Counted from the stretch's first letter, positions 26,971-36,185 are shown. The stretch is DNA of 55,712 bases from an uncultured Paracoccaceae bacterium (GCA_937924905.1 CALDUK010000040.1:1-55712), one strand, 5' to 3'. Notes: generated by a model not told the origin, from the sequence alone. Program-made: numbers and translations.

Positions 26971-27334
26971 ATTCATCTCCCTATCGAGTATGTCTCGCAC
27001 GTTGACGTACGTTTGTTATGAACGCGGATTTTGCGTTCCGCGAGGCGCAGACTACGGGCGCGCGCGCAGCGCAGTCAAACAGATCCTTGGCATATGACCC
27101 CTGCAAGAGCAATAAACGGGCGTGTTCACAAACGCTTGCCTATGGCGAATGCAGCTTAACAAAAGCGCTTTTCTGCAATTTTCTGCGCCATCTGGTTATA
27201 CTCTGATCGGAAAATTGGACTTACCCAAGGGCGTGCCCGCCCGGGGTCCGGGGGCAGAGGTTTCTTGGGTTTGCGCGTTGTTAGTTACAAAAGCAACTGA
27301 TAGCTGAGTCGCACTCTTTTCAAAGGAGGCGCAT
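26971..27334. other. Divergent intergenic region tauA / hmgA
   Basis: 364 bp without a convincing gene. It must hold the promoters for tauA (leftward) and hmgA (rightward). The part nearest hmgA contains a candidate operator at 27281-27300 and a strong AAAGGAGG ribosome site. The open frames here are short and unsupported. Confidence 0.7.
27281..27300. promoter_or_regulatory. Candidate MarR/TetR-type operator upstream of hmgA
   Basis: TTAGTTACAAAAGCAACTGA is an imperfect palindrome: left arm TTAGTTAC, right arm reverse-complemented TCAGTTGC, 6 of 8 matching. It ends 34 bp before the hmgA start. MarR-type repressors of aromatic operons use sites of this shape. No regulator gene is adjacent. 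Confidence 0.35.
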
Positions 27335-28690
27335 ATGAACACGCAATCCGCAGCACTGTCGCTGATCCAGGCCCCGTCGCTGCCCGGACCGCATGAAGGC
27401 TATATGCCGGGCTTTGGCAATGACTTTGAAACCGAAGCTTTGCCGGGGGCTTTGCCACAAGGGATGAACAGCCCGCAGAAATGCAATTATGGGCTGTATG
27501 GGGAACAGCTGTCCGGAACCGCCTTTACCCATGAACGCCCCGAGCGGACCTGGTGCTATCGCATTCGCCCATCGGTCAAGCATTCGCACCGGTACGAAAA
27601 GATCGACCTGCCGCATTGGAAATCGGCGCCGCATGTTGTCGATGATGTCCCATCGCTTGGGCAATATCGCTGGGATCCGGTCCCGCATGGTGATGCGCCG
27701 CTGACCTGGCTGACTGGTATGCGCACGATGACGACGGCGGGTGATGTGAACACGCAAGTCGGCATGGCAAGTCATATCTATCTGGTGACGGACAGTATGG
27801 TGGATGCCTATTTCTATTCCGCCGACAGTGAAATGCTGGTCGTCCCACAGGAAGGCCGGTTGCGGTTTTGCACCGAACTGGGTGTGATCGACATCGAGCC
27901 CAAGGAAATTGCCATTCTGCCGCGTGGGTTGGTGTACCGGGTCGAGGTCTTGGAAGGGCCGTGCCGCGGTTTTGTCTGCGAGAACTATGGTCAGAAATTC
28001 GAACTGCCCGGGCGCGGGCCGATTGGCGCGAATTGCATGGCGAACCCACGCGATTTCAAAGCCCCTGTGGCGGCATTTGAAGACCGCGAGGTCGTCTCGA
28101 CCGTGACTGTAAAGTGGTGCGGGCAGTTCCACGAAACACAGATTGGTCAAAGCCCGCTGGATGTCGTGGCCTGGCACGGCAATTATGCGCCGCTGAAATA
28201 CGACCTGCGGACCTATTGCCCGGTGGGCGCTGTGCTGTTCGATCACCCGGATCCGTCGATCTTTACCGTGCTGACCGCACCATCGGGACAGCCGGGTGTG
28301 GCGAATATTGATTTTGTGCTGTTCCGCGAACGCTGGATGGTGGCGGAAAACACATTCCGCCCGCCCTGGTATCACAAGAACATCATGTCGGAATTGATGG
28401 GCAATATTTACGGGCAGTATGACGCCAAGCCGCAGGGCTTTGTGCCGGGGGGCGTCAGCCTGCATAATATGATGCTGCCCCATGGCCCGGACCGCAATGC
28501 GTTTGAGCGCGCGTCGAACGCCAATCTGGGGCCCGACAAGTTGGACAACACCATGTCGTTTATGTTCGAGACCCGCTTTCCGCAACATCTGACCGCCTTT
28601 GCCGGGCAAGAGGCACCATTGCAGGACGACTATATCAATTGTTGGACCGATATCGAAAAGAAGTTCGACGGCACGCCGGGAGAGAAATAG
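27335..28690 (+). CDS. hmgA: Homogentisate 1,2-dioxygenase
   Basis: 451 residues, cytosolic non-heme iron enzyme that opens homogentisate to maleylacetoacetate in tyrosine/phenylacetate breakdown. Characteristic stretches are [19 protein letters not shown] at the N-terminus, the cupin region with [12 protein letters not shown], the iron-site region [13 protein letters not shown], and the C-terminal [16 protein letters not shown]. The start has an excellent AAAGGAGG 7 nt upstream. First gene of an operon with an MBL-fold protein, an FAD monooxygenase and a DUF2783 protein. The next two steps (maleylacetoacetate isomerase, fumarylacetoacetase) are not in the window. Confidence 0.96.
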   Translation: MNTQSAALSLIQAPSLPGPHEGYMPGFGNDFETEALPGALPQGMNSPQKCNYGLYGEQLSGTAFTHERPERTWCYRIRPSVKHSHRYEKIDLPHWKSAPHVVDDVPSLGQYRWDPVPHGDAPLTWLTGMRTMTTAGDVNTQVGMASHIYLVTDSMVDAYFYSADSEMLVVPQEGRLRFCTELGVIDIEPKEIAILPRGLVYRVEVLEGPCRGFVCENYGQKFELPGRGPIGANCMANPRDFKAPVAAFEDREVVSTVTVKWCGQFHETQIGQSPLDVVAWHGNYAPLKYDLRTYCPVGAVLFDHPDPSIFTVLTAPSGQPGVANIDFVLFRERWMVAENTFRPPWYHKNIMSELMGNIYGQYDAKPQGFVPGGVSLHNMMLPHGPDRNAFERASNANLGPDKLDNTMSFMFETRFPQHLTAFAGQEAPLQDDYINCWTDIEKKFDGTPGEK

Positions 28691-29641
28691 ATGGCTAAGG
28701 CATTCGCGTCTCAGGGTGATCTGAGCGAAAAGACAATCACCTTTGACGAGATCGGCGAGGGGCTTTGGGCTTTTACCGCCGAGGGGGATCCAAACTCGGG
28801 CGTCATCATCGGTGATGACAGCGTGATGATCGTCGAAGCACAGGCGACGCCGCGTCTGGCGGGCAAGGTGATCGAAAAGGTGCGCGAGGTTACCGACAAG
28901 CCGATCACCCATGTGGTGCTGACGCATTACCACGCGGTGCGGGTTCTGGGCGCGTCGGCCTTTGGGGCGTCGCAGATCATCATGTCTGATGCCGCCCGCG
29001 CGATGGTTGTGGAACGCGGGCAGGAAGACTGGGATAGTGAATTTCAGCGGTTTCCGCGCCTGTTCGAAGGGCATGAGAGCATCCCCGGCCTGACATGGCC
29101 GACCACGACATTTTCCGGCAGCATGACCGTATTTCTGGGCAATCGCCGGGTTGATATCAAACAGGTCGGGCGCGCGCATACAGCCGGTGACGCGGTGATC
29201 CATGTGCCGGATCAAAATGTCATGTTCACCGGCGATATCGTCGAAGACCATTCGGCCTGTTATTGCGGTGACGGGTATTTTGCCGATTGGGGTGCGACGC
29301 TGGACGCGATCAAAGCCTATGATGTGGATGCCATTGCGCCCGGGCGGGGCGGGGCCCTGATTGGCCGCGATGCCGTTGGCCGCGCGATTGAAAGCACACG
29401 CGATTTCGTCGCCTCGACCTATCAGCCCGCCGCGCAGGTTGCTGTAAAAGGCGGCAGCTTGAAAGACGCCTGGGACGCTGTGCGCGCGGCGTGCGATCCA
29501 AAGTTCAAGGACTATGCCATTTACGAGCATTGCCTGCCTTTTAACGTCAGCCGCGCCTATGACGAAGCGCGTGGCATTTGGCATCCCCGCATCTGGACCG
29601 ACAAACGCGATCTGGAGATGTGGGACGCGTTGCAAGGCTGA
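28691..29641 (+). CDS. Metallo-beta-lactamase-fold hydrolase with an altered metal motif
   Basis: 316 residues with the MBL fold: GVIIGDDSVMIVEAQATPRLAGKVIEKV, then LTHYHAVRV, then GRAHTAGDAVIH and MFTGDIVEDHSA. The usual HxHxDH motif here reads HYHAVR, so the metal-2 Asp-His pair is absent, while the first two His and the later HTxGD and GD elements remain. It might bind one metal or have shifted chemistry. It begins directly after the hmgA stop, so it is co-transcribed. A role in aromatic ring-cleavage side reactions is possible, but the substrate is unknown. Confidence 0.8.
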   Translation: MAKAFASQGDLSEKTITFDEIGEGLWAFTAEGDPNSGVIIGDDSVMIVEAQATPRLAGKVIEKVREVTDKPITHVVLTHYHAVRVLGASAFGASQIIMSDAARAMVVERGQEDWDSEFQRFPRLFEGHESIPGLTWPTTTFSGSMTVFLGNRRVDIKQVGRAHTAGDAVIHVPDQNVMFTGDIVEDHSACYCGDGYFADWGATLDAIKAYDVDAIAPGRGGALIGRDAVGRAIESTRDFVASTYQPAAQVAVKGGSLKDAWDAVRAACDPKFKDYAIYEHCLPFNVSRAYDEARGIWHPRIWTDKRDLEMWDALQG

Positions 29642-29646
29642 CGGCG

Positions 29647-31269
29647 ATGGTGGGTGCAACCTATCCGCTGGCCTTCACGCTTTATCCCTATCGCACGTGC
29701 GTCGCATTGGGCGCGCCGCCTGTGCGCCACCCGGTTTTGATCATCGGGGGCGGGCCGGTCGGGCTGGCCACCGCGCTGGATCTTGGGCGGAAAGGCACCC
29801 CCGTTCTGGTGTTGGACGATCACGAAGGTGTCGGGATTGGCAGCCGCGCCATTTGTTTTGCCAAGCGGACGCTGGAAATTTCCCACCGGCTTGGAGCCGG
29901 GCGGGCGATGCTGGAAAAAGGCGTGGTCTGGAATGTTGGCAAGGTCTTTCACGGGCCTGACAAGGTTTTTGAATTTAACCTTCTGCCGGAAGACGGCCAC
30001 CGGTTTCCGGCGTTCATCAATCTGCAACAACCGCATTTCGAGCGTTTCCTTGTGGAAGAGATCGAGAAAGCCCGGGCCGACGGCGCACCGATCGAGATCC
30101 GGGGGCGCAATGTCGTGGCCGGGCTGGACCCGCAAGACGATCACGTCCGGGTCACCGTGGAAACGCCGGATGGCCAGTACGACGCGCTGGCGGATTACGT
30201 TATCGCCTGCGACGGGGCCCGGTCGCCGGCGCGCGACATGCTGGGTCTGAGTTTTGACGGGCGGGTGTTTGAAGACAATTTCCTGATCGCCGATGTCAGA
30301 ATGACCGCTGATTTTCCGACCGAACGTTGGTTCTGGTTTGAACCCCCGTTCAAGAACGCAGGCGCGTCTGCTTTGCTGCACAAACAACCCGATGATATCT
30401 GGCGCATTGATTTCCAGCTTGGCTGGGACATCGACCGCGACGAGGAGCTGAAAGAAGACAATATCCGCGCCCGTGTCGATGCCATGCTGGGCGGCGATGT
30501 GGATTATGAGCTTGATTGGACCTCGATCTATACGTTCCAGTGCCGTCGGATGAAGACCTTTCGCCATGGCCGGGTTCTGTTTGCCGGTGACAGCGCGCAT
30601 CAAGTGTCGCCATTTGGGGCGCGGGGCGCAAATTCGGGCGTGCAGGATGCCGACAATCTGGCGTGGAAACTGGATCTGGTGGTCAAAGGGCAGGCGCCTG
30701 ACAGGCTTTTGGACAGTTATTCGGAAGAACGGATCTATGGGGCGGATGAGAATATCCTGAACTCGACCCGGGCCACGGATTTTTTGACGCCCAAAAGCGA
30801 TATCAGCAAAATCTTCCGCGACGCTGTTTTGCAATTGGCAGGCAAACACGCCTTTGCCCGACCGATGGTCAATTCTGGCCGACTGTCGGTGCCTTGCGTT
30901 TATGACGGTCTGTCGCTGAATGGCCCAGACAGTTTGGCTGGGCCGGAACGCACCCGCACCGGGGCTGCGTGCCCGGATGCGCCTTTGGGGGACGGCTATC
31001 TTCTGGACCGTCTGACGGGTGGGTTTACCTTACTGGCGATCAACACCGCGACGCCTGACATTGCACAGGTCGGTGGCATTGCCGTGTCGCATCTGACCCT
31101 GACGACGGGGGATGACCCGACCGGCGCGCTGACGGCGCGCTATTTGGGTGATACCCCGGCCGCGCTGTATCTGATCCGCCCGGATCAACATATCGCCGCC
31201 CGTTGGGCAAAGGCGACTGCCACCGACGTAGAAACCGCGATGCGCATTGCGACCGGACAAGGAGCCTGA
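29647..31269 (+). CDS. FAD-dependent aromatic monooxygenase (PheA/TfdB family)
   Basis: 540 residues. Rossmann motif HPVLIIGGGPVGLATALDLGRKG, ribose-binding GRVLFAGDSAHQVSPFGARGANSGVQDADNLAWKL and the intermediate DG motif VIACDGARSPARDMLG define a class A flavoprotein hydroxylase. The last about 120 residues look like the degenerate thioredoxin-like domain of phenol hydroxylases. ATG 29647 is taken; a longer frame overlaps the previous gene. In this operon it could hydroxylate a hydroxyphenylacetate-type compound to homogentisate, but this is inferred from position. The following gene encodes its usual small DUF2783 companion. Confidence 0.85.
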   Translation: MVGATYPLAFTLYPYRTCVALGAPPVRHPVLIIGGGPVGLATALDLGRKGTPVLVLDDHEGVGIGSRAICFAKRTLEISHRLGAGRAMLEKGVVWNVGKVFHGPDKVFEFNLLPEDGHRFPAFINLQQPHFERFLVEEIEKARADGAPIEIRGRNVVAGLDPQDDHVRVTVETPDGQYDALADYVIACDGARSPARDMLGLSFDGRVFEDNFLIADVRMTADFPTERWFWFEPPFKNAGASALLHKQPDDIWRIDFQLGWDIDRDEELKEDNIRARVDAMLGGDVDYELDWTSIYTFQCRRMKTFRHGRVLFAGDSAHQVSPFGARGANSGVQDADNLAWKLDLVVKGQAPDRLLDSYSEERIYGADENILNSTRATDFLTPKSDISKIFRDAVLQLAGKHAFARPMVNSGRLSVPCVYDGLSLNGPDSLAGPERTRTGAACPDAPLGDGYLLDRLTGGFTLLAINTATPDIAQVGGIAVSHLTLTTGDDPTGALTARYLGDTPAALYLIRPDQHIAARWAKATATDVETAMRIATGQGA

Positions 31270-31272
31270 GCC

Positions 31273-31458
31273 ATGGCCTTGACGCTAAGCTCCAATATCC
31301 AAGACCCGGACGGATTCTATGACGAACTTCTGGCGACCCACGAGGGGCTGTCGAAAGATGAAAGTGACGCGTTGAACGCGCGGTTGATCCTGATCCTTGC
31401 GAACCATGTGGGCGACCGCGCGATTTTGCGCGAAGCCTTGCAGGCCGCGAAAGAGTAG
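31273..31458 (+). CDS. DUF2783 small protein
   Basis: 61 residues, helical and acidic: MALTLSSNIQDPDGFYDELL, followed by ALNARLILILANHVGDRAIL and ending QAAKE. It matches DUF2783, a short family commonly encoded just after flavin monooxygenases of this type. It starts 3 bp after the monooxygenase stop, so it is very likely translated with it. Function unknown; a stabilising or accessory role is a guess. Confidence 0.8.
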   Translation: MALTLSSNIQDPDGFYDELLATHEGLSKDESDALNARLILILANHVGDRAILREALQAAKE

Positions 31459-31467
31459 CAGCCGGGT

Positions 31468-32145
31468 CTAGCGGCGCGGATAGTGGCGCTGAAGTGCGCG
31501 CGCATCCTGAGCGCCAAGCGTGGTCATCCGATTGCCGCCTTCGGAAAAGATCGAGCGGCCCCGGTAGTGGCGGTTCTGAATGTCGGTCGGCAGACCAAGG
31601 GCCTGTGTGACTTCTTCCAGCATAACCGATGTCAGCACGTCCCGGCCCATTCCCGATGCAATGACGACGACAGCGCGTTGAATCCGGTAATCCTGAAAAA
31701 ATATACGCGTTGCGCCAATCGGGCGGCGTCCGATGTTGCGTTGCAGGCCATTCAAGGCGCTGTGATTGCGGACATGGCCCGAGGCCGACAGAAAAACTTC
31801 GATATCAGGCGCGCGCCCGTCGATACGCAGTTTCAGGCCCGCGCCGCTTTGGTTGACTTGATCAACTGCATGACGCAGGGCTGCTTTTGCCATGCCAAGG
31901 CGCGTTTCGCTAAGGCTGGCATCCACATCAACAATGCCCACCGATAGCCTGCCCACCGGCCAGCGCACCATCGCATGTTGGCAGGGTCGATCGGGTTTGG
32001 CCCCACAGGCCACAAGTCGGTAAAAGCTTTCGTCGCTTAAGACGCCAGATGTGCGCACATGATCATTTGCAAAACCCTGCAACGACCCGACACATAAAAA
32101 ACAGACGGCCAAAACCCAGCCAGACACGCGAAACAACACAATCAT
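31468..32145 (-). CDS. Exported DUF2927-like protein
   Basis: 225 residues from ATG 32145 with AAGG upstream. A signal peptide (MIVLFRVSGWVLAVCFLCVGSLQGFA) is followed by a globular domain with VGIVDVDASLSETRLGMAKAALRHAVDQVN and a C-terminal LEEVTQALGLPTDIQN...SIFSEGG segment. The latter is typical of DUF2927 and reminiscent of a zinc-peptidase-like helix (EEVTQALG), although HExxH is not present. Four Cys are visible. It converges with the DUF2783 gene and is divergent from the exported-protein cluster that follows. Function unknown. Confidence 0.75.
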   Translation of the reverse strand: MIVLFRVSGWVLAVCFLCVGSLQGFANDHVRTSGVLSDESFYRLVACGAKPDRPCQHAMVRWPVGRLSVGIVDVDASLSETRLGMAKAALRHAVDQVNQSGAGLKLRIDGRAPDIEVFLSASGHVRNHSALNGLQRNIGRRPIGATRIFFQDYRIQRAVVVIASGMGRDVLTSVMLEEVTQALGLPTDIQNRHYRGRSIFSEGGNRMTTLGAQDARALQRHYPRR

Positions 32146-32423
32146 CACACCTTTTCGCCATGTTACGACCACAATTGCCGCAGGGTCAATTTTGCATTGC
32201 GAAACAATCGCCCGTGCTTGTTTCTATCGGGTTAAAGCGCGGGGGCGCTGCGGTTGAAATGCGCGGACTGCTTTACATAATCAGTGTTATGCGGGTGTGT
32301 GGACGGCCCGCGAGCGCGCTACCCTTAAAATCGGGCCGCTTTTCGCTTTGCACATTTTTCTGGATTCAACACGGTACCCGGTGCAAACTTTTAGGCGTGA
32401 CAGCGAGTAAGGGGGAATACCGG

Positions 32424-33770
32424 ATGTCAATCTTAAGGCGTTTGATGTGCGCGGTTGCGATATTGGCAGCATCTTTGACGCAATCCGCAGCGCAACAGCT
32501 TGCACAGCAACGGGGAACAGCGCTTGACGTCGATCTGCTGAGGGCTGCTCAGCAGGTAAGCATGCAGGATATGTATGCGCGCGCCTTGTATCTTCATCTG
32601 CGGGCAAATCCTCGGGCTTTGGATGATCAGGGAATCCTTGTAAATTTCATTATATATTTGATGACGCGCAGTCCTAAATTTGACTGCCAAAGAGCATTTG
32701 GAAATGAATTCGAGAAGCGTGACTTCTTCACAAAAGCTCTGCAACTTAAAGAGCCGCTTCGTCAGATTGTGAATTCGGTAAACATCCCGCAGCGGTTCGA
32801 TATTGCTTACACTGTCAACACAGCGGCCTATAAGTTTGAAGAACAGTCCCTGCCCTTCACCAACATTCGGGCGGTAAGTGTCACAGAAGGGTTGTCTGCC
32901 ACGGTCCAGTCTTCAAGCGTGCGGTGCGCACAGACCATATTGCAAGGTACAGGTGTAGATACCAAACCGTTTCCCTGGCGTTTCAGCATTGTCACCGAAA
33001 GCGGCCAGCAAAAACACCCTGGCTTCCCTTTCGGGAACCAGTTGCAAATACCGTCCAATGATGCGCGTGTTTTATTTTCGCAATTCGGGCGCCAGCTATA
33101 CGGAATTGTCAGTTATCAGTTTCAGGCTGCGAACAACGGCGACGAGAAAATTCAAGTCATCCCAACAGACGGCCAGTTGTTTGGGCTTTCCGCCAATTCA
33201 GTGGTTGCTGTCAAAGAGTTTCGTCATCCAAGCCTAAGCCAGCCGCAGTATCTGGATTTGACAAATCCTTTGGAAATTGATGTTGCAGAGTTGAATCTGG
33301 AAGCCAATCTGACGTTTCAACAACAGGGTTTTCGTGCCGTTGGAACGGGAACACGAAAAGATCCAGGTACCGGGATCACTCTTGGTGGATCAGTGCCCGT
33401 CGCCGGCTCGGCGGCGGTTGGAAGTTCGATGTTCATCATGCGTATATTTGCCCCACAGTTGGAGTTGACGACACGGTACGGTCAGCCATTGGGAGCGAAT
33501 GCTGAGAAATATCTGACACTTATAGGCGCCATCGATTTCGAGAAAGCCACGGCAAATCGAGCGCCTGTGTCAGGGAACGCAATTGTTCTTCATGTGGATC
33601 CGCAAAGCGGTCAGATGGCCGATTCGCAGCCCATGCGGTTTTCGGGTGCGTTTACACCAAAGCTGGCACCTGAAGCGCCCGAGGCAGAAGCCATCCCGGC
33701 GCCGTCGTCAGACAAACCATCCGAACCTGCAATTAAATTGGACGACAAGCTTCTTGGAGAAGAGCTTTAG
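32424..33770 (+). CDS. Exported protein of unknown function
   Basis: 448 residues. ATG 32424 follows GGGGGAATACCGG; the longer open frame has no signal sequence at its start. The signal peptide MSILRRLMCAVAILAASLTQSAAQ is clear. An alpha-helical part (about 30-120) contains ALYLHLRANPRALDDQGILVNFIIYLM, then a beta-rich middle. A Pro/Glu/Ala-rich tail (about 415-440) ends LDDKLLGEEL. I do not recognise the family with confidence; a DUF4852-like domain is conceivable. It is visibly more A+T-rich than its neighbours. It converges with the FG-repeat protein gene and opens the exported cluster up to 38597. Confidence 0.75.
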   Translation: MSILRRLMCAVAILAASLTQSAAQQLAQQRGTALDVDLLRAAQQVSMQDMYARALYLHLRANPRALDDQGILVNFIIYLMTRSPKFDCQRAFGNEFEKRDFFTKALQLKEPLRQIVNSVNIPQRFDIAYTVNTAAYKFEEQSLPFTNIRAVSVTEGLSATVQSSSVRCAQTILQGTGVDTKPFPWRFSIVTESGQQKHPGFPFGNQLQIPSNDARVLFSQFGRQLYGIVSYQFQAANNGDEKIQVIPTDGQLFGLSANSVVAVKEFRHPSLSQPQYLDLTNPLEIDVAELNLEANLTFQQQGFRAVGTGTRKDPGTGITLGGSVPVAGSAAVGSSMFIMRIFAPQLELTTRYGQPLGANAEKYLTLIGAIDFEKATANRAPVSGNAIVLHVDPQSGQMADSQPMRFSGAFTPKLAPEAPEAEAIPAPSSDKPSEPAIKLDDKLLGEEL

Positions 33771-33809
33771 AAAAAGAGCACGGGCGAGACGTTTGTCGCA
33801 TCCCGCCCG
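33770..33809 (-). terminator. Intrinsic terminator after the FG-repeat protein gene
   Basis: CGGGCG (33781-33786) pairs with CGCCCG (33804-33809). On the minus strand the hairpin is followed by TGCTCTTTTTC. It lies between two convergent genes and would end the leftward operon 36944-33819. Confidence 0.6.
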
Positions 33810-33818
33810 ATCATTGAC

Positions 33819-35063
33819 TTAGTTATTTGTGTTGCCGAACGTGCTTTGCGGTTGAACAGCAACCGAAGCATCTGTGGTCGAGGGCGCATAGACATCAAGC
33901 GTTGATTGCGGCTGTTGCTGCAACGCCGGCTGCATAGCCTGCTGTCCCCCTCCCCCTGCTTGTTGGGGGAAAAGAGGTTGCTGCTGCCCTTGCGCACCGA
34001 TCTGTTGCGTCTGCGGCTGCACTTGGCCTGTTGGATTGCCCGACGCGAAAAGTGGCGATCCTTGGCCACCCTGCGGCTGTGGCACAGCCTGCCCTGGCTG
34101 TTGAAACAAGGGTTGCTGCCCCTGTTGTGGCGTACCGAAAGCGGTTCCTGGTTGTTGTGTTTGCGGTGCGCCAAACACTTGCTGTCCCTGCGGCTGTTGT
34201 CCAAATGCCTGCTGTGATTGGGGGTTTCCCAATGGCTGTTGTCCAAACGCCTGCGGCGCCGGGGCCGCACCGAACGCCTGTTGAGCCTGTGGTTGCTGAC
34301 CGAACGCCTGTTGGGTCTGCGGCTGTTGACCGAACGCCTGTTGCGTCTGAGGTTGCTGGCCAAACGGTTGCTGCTGCGGTGCGCCGAAGCCGGTCGATCC
34401 GTTCGCTTCCTGCACAAGATATGCTGGCGCGACCATGCCGGCGGCAGACGCAACCGTGACCAGGGCTTGAACATTGGTCAGGCCGGCTGGGTTTGTCCCC
34501 CGGCTTGCAAGAAAAGCTGCCGCTGCATTTTGCGTGCTGGGGCCGTCGATGCCATCGATAGGCCCGCGATAAAAGCCGAGACGCTGCAGGCTTTGCTGCA
34601 TCATGACAACTTCGTTCGGGCCAAGAGGACGGTTGACCAATTGAGGCTGCGCAAACTGAGTGCCGGCAACGCCGGTCAAGCGCGCAAATTGCGCGGGCGT
34701 CAACTGACCGGTCTGCGCTTCGCCGATCGAGCCCTGGAACATCCGGATCGCCGTCCGGCTGTTTTTACCAAGGATGCCATCGACGGTTCCAATGGGATAA
34801 CCTTGGTTGAGCAGGCTGGACTGAATTTGAACCCGTTCGGTTCGGGAATACTGGCTGTTCAGCGAAGGAGCTGCCTGACGCACCGCTTGCTTGCGGGCGG
34901 TTTTCGGCTGGCTCGACTTCCTTTGTTGGTTCTGGATAGCACCACTGACGATACCGCCGATGATGCCGCCAACGATTGCGTCTTTGGTATCAGCCGCAGC
35001 AGGCGCTGGCGTAAGCGCAAGAAGTGCCGCAGCAGAAGCACAAGCTATTGAATGTGATTTCAT
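33819..35063 (-). CDS. Exported peptidoglycan-binding-domain protein with FG/Gln-rich repeats
   Basis: 414 residues. A signal peptide (residues 1-24) is followed by a glycine-zipper-like hydrophobic stretch IVGGIIGGIVSGAI (30-43). Two peptidoglycan_binding_1 modules come next: RVQIQSSLLNQGYPIGTVDGILGKNSRTAIRMF (about 77-130) and MMQQSLQRLGFYRGPIDGIDGPSTQNAAAAF (about 154-195). From 225 onward the chain is a low-complexity Gln/Phe/Gly/Pro region. It has nine clustered FG dipeptides, three near-identical decapeptides (231-260) and a final FG at the tail. Such tails can self-associate; the domains suggest cell-wall anchoring. ATG 35063 has GGGGG 7 nt upstream. Last gene of a three-gene leftward group. 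Function unknown. Confidence 0.8.
   Translation of the reverse strand: MKSHSIACASAAALLALTPAPAAADTKDAIVGGIIGGIVSGAIQNQQRKSSQPKTARKQAVRQAAPSLNSQYSRTERVQIQSSLLNQGYPIGTVDGILGKNSRTAIRMFQGSIGEAQTGQLTPAQFARLTGVAGTQFAQPQLVNRPLGPNEVVMMQQSLQRLGFYRGPIDGIDGPSTQNAAAAFLASRGTNPAGLTNVQALVTVASAAGMVAPAYLVQEANGSTGFGAPQQQPFGQQPQTQQAFGQQPQTQQAFGQQPQAQQAFGAAPAPQAFGQQPLGNPQSQQAFGQQPQGQQVFGAPQTQQPGTAFGTPQQGQQPLFQQPGQAVPQPQGGQGSPLFASGNPTGQVQPQTQQIGAQGQQQPLFPQQAGGGGQQAMQPALQQQPQSTLDVYAPSTTDASVAVQPQSTFGNTNN
34271..34360 (-). repeat. Three 30-bp in-frame tandem repeats
   Basis: Units starting CGAACGCCTG at 34271, 34301 and 34331 encode the decapeptide AFGQQPQ(T/A)QQ; a diverged fourth unit starts at 34361. The copies differ mainly at third codon positions, so the protein repeat appears to be under selection. 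Slippage could change the copy number. Confidence 0.85.
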
Positions 35064-35148
35064 AATTTTTCCCCCAGAAAGATACTAGCTACACGGTATA
35101 GCAGAGAGGCTGAACCGTCCACGTATTTCAACTGTGCCTGAAAAAGCC

Positions 35149-36081
35149 CTATCGAGGGAAAAAGCTATTTCTTAAGGCCAATACAGTCGCCATCAAACCC
35201 AAAATTGTCACGATTCCGGCAATCAACGGGTCTGTTGTAAGTCTTTGCCCCCAGCTTACCGGAACGCGCGTGGGTTGACCGCCGACCCGCGTCAAATAGA
35301 TGCTGCTGAATTGCGGATCGGTTGTTGCGACAACGTTGAAGCCTGCAACACGCGGCACAAGGTCGGATACGAAAACACGCGAGACAATTTTGTCCGAACG
35401 TTCTGCCTTTGCCTGTTTTTGCAAGCGCGCCCAGAATGGCACAGTTTCCTGCTCAAACGTTATTTTGTCCCCGGGGAAAAGTTCACCTGTGGCCACAACA
35501 TGTTTGCTTTGACGCCAGCTGTCTTGGCGTATTTCATACTGGCCTTCACGCACCACCATAGCATCCGAGCGAACAGGCGTTTCTCCAAGAGACATGTACC
35601 CACGCAAAGCCAATCTGGGCGATTCCTCTTCGGACAAAGGAATATAGATGATCGCACCGTCGGGAATTTCATGCCTCTGAAAAAACACCGGCTGAGGGTC
35701 TTCGTCTTCCGGCGGCGGATTTCGCGTGATGTAGATATACAAAAAGTCTTTGTCGAACTGTCGGATTTCCAAAGCGTAGTCATCCGTCCATCGCAACGTC
35801 AATTCTTCATCTTCGTCTTCAATGTTGAAGGTCGTTTGGTCAAAATAAGCAGTTTCGCAAAGCGGTTTTTTGCCTTGCTGTTCGCCATCGCTGGAATCTG
35901 CGTCAGATTCAGCGGCGCTTTCCTGTGTGGTTGCGCTTTTCGGTATACAGATATGTGCTGCAACAAGGCTCCAGTCATCGGCACCTTCGCTCACCGTTTC
36001 CACCCTGAGATGTTCCGTGATTGCAGACACCGCGAAGGACTGTTTTCGTTCCACTATGTACAGCAGGAAGATCAGCGACAC
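35149..36081 (-). CDS. Membrane-anchored protein of unknown function
   Basis: At least 310 residues. An N-terminal membrane helix (LIFLLYIV plus hydrophobic codons upstream), a large extracytoplasmic-looking part with acidic stretches (ATTQESAAESDADSSD, NIEDEDEELTL) and a C-terminal helix (LIAGIVTILGLMATVLAL) give a two-anchor topology. The start is uncertain. The GTG at 36081 has no clear ribosome site and cuts into the first helix; the frame stays open upstream to about 36198 (RASKILGYFAAFAVS precedes it), so a non-ATG start nearer 36168 is possible. Middle gene between the 252-residue exported protein and the FG-repeat protein. No family recognised. Confidence 0.7.
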   Translation of the reverse strand: MSLIFLLYIVERKQSFAVSAITEHLRVETVSEGADDWSLVAAHICIPKSATTQESAAESDADSSDGEQQGKKPLCETAYFDQTTFNIEDEDEELTLRWTDDYALEIRQFDKDFLYIYITRNPPPEDEDPQPVFFQRHEIPDGAIIYIPLSEEESPRLALRGYMSLGETPVRSDAMVVREGQYEIRQDSWRQSKHVVATGELFPGDKITFEQETVPFWARLQKQAKAERSDKIVSRVFVSDLVPRVAGFNVVATTDPQFSSIYLTRVGGQPTRVPVSWGQRLTTDPLIAGIVTILGLMATVLALRNSFFPR

Positions 36082-36185
36082 TGCGAATGCCGCAAAATAA
36101 CCCAGTATTTTGCTTGCTCGATCCGTCGGTACACGAAACGCAAATAGCCACCGTGCAGCCGCCGCCAGTTTATTTGGTGAGACCG

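Noticed and set aside
27320..29659. 779-codon open frame on the minus strand
   Set aside because: It mirrors hmgA and the MBL gene, which are clear homologues on the plus strand; a shadow of GC-rich codon bias.
29557..30849. 430-codon open frame on the minus strand
   Set aside because: Antisense to the FAD monooxygenase; no domain or ribosome site.
34271..34390. Possible CRISPR-like array
   Set aside because: The 30-bp units are directly adjacent without spacers and are in frame with a protein repeat.
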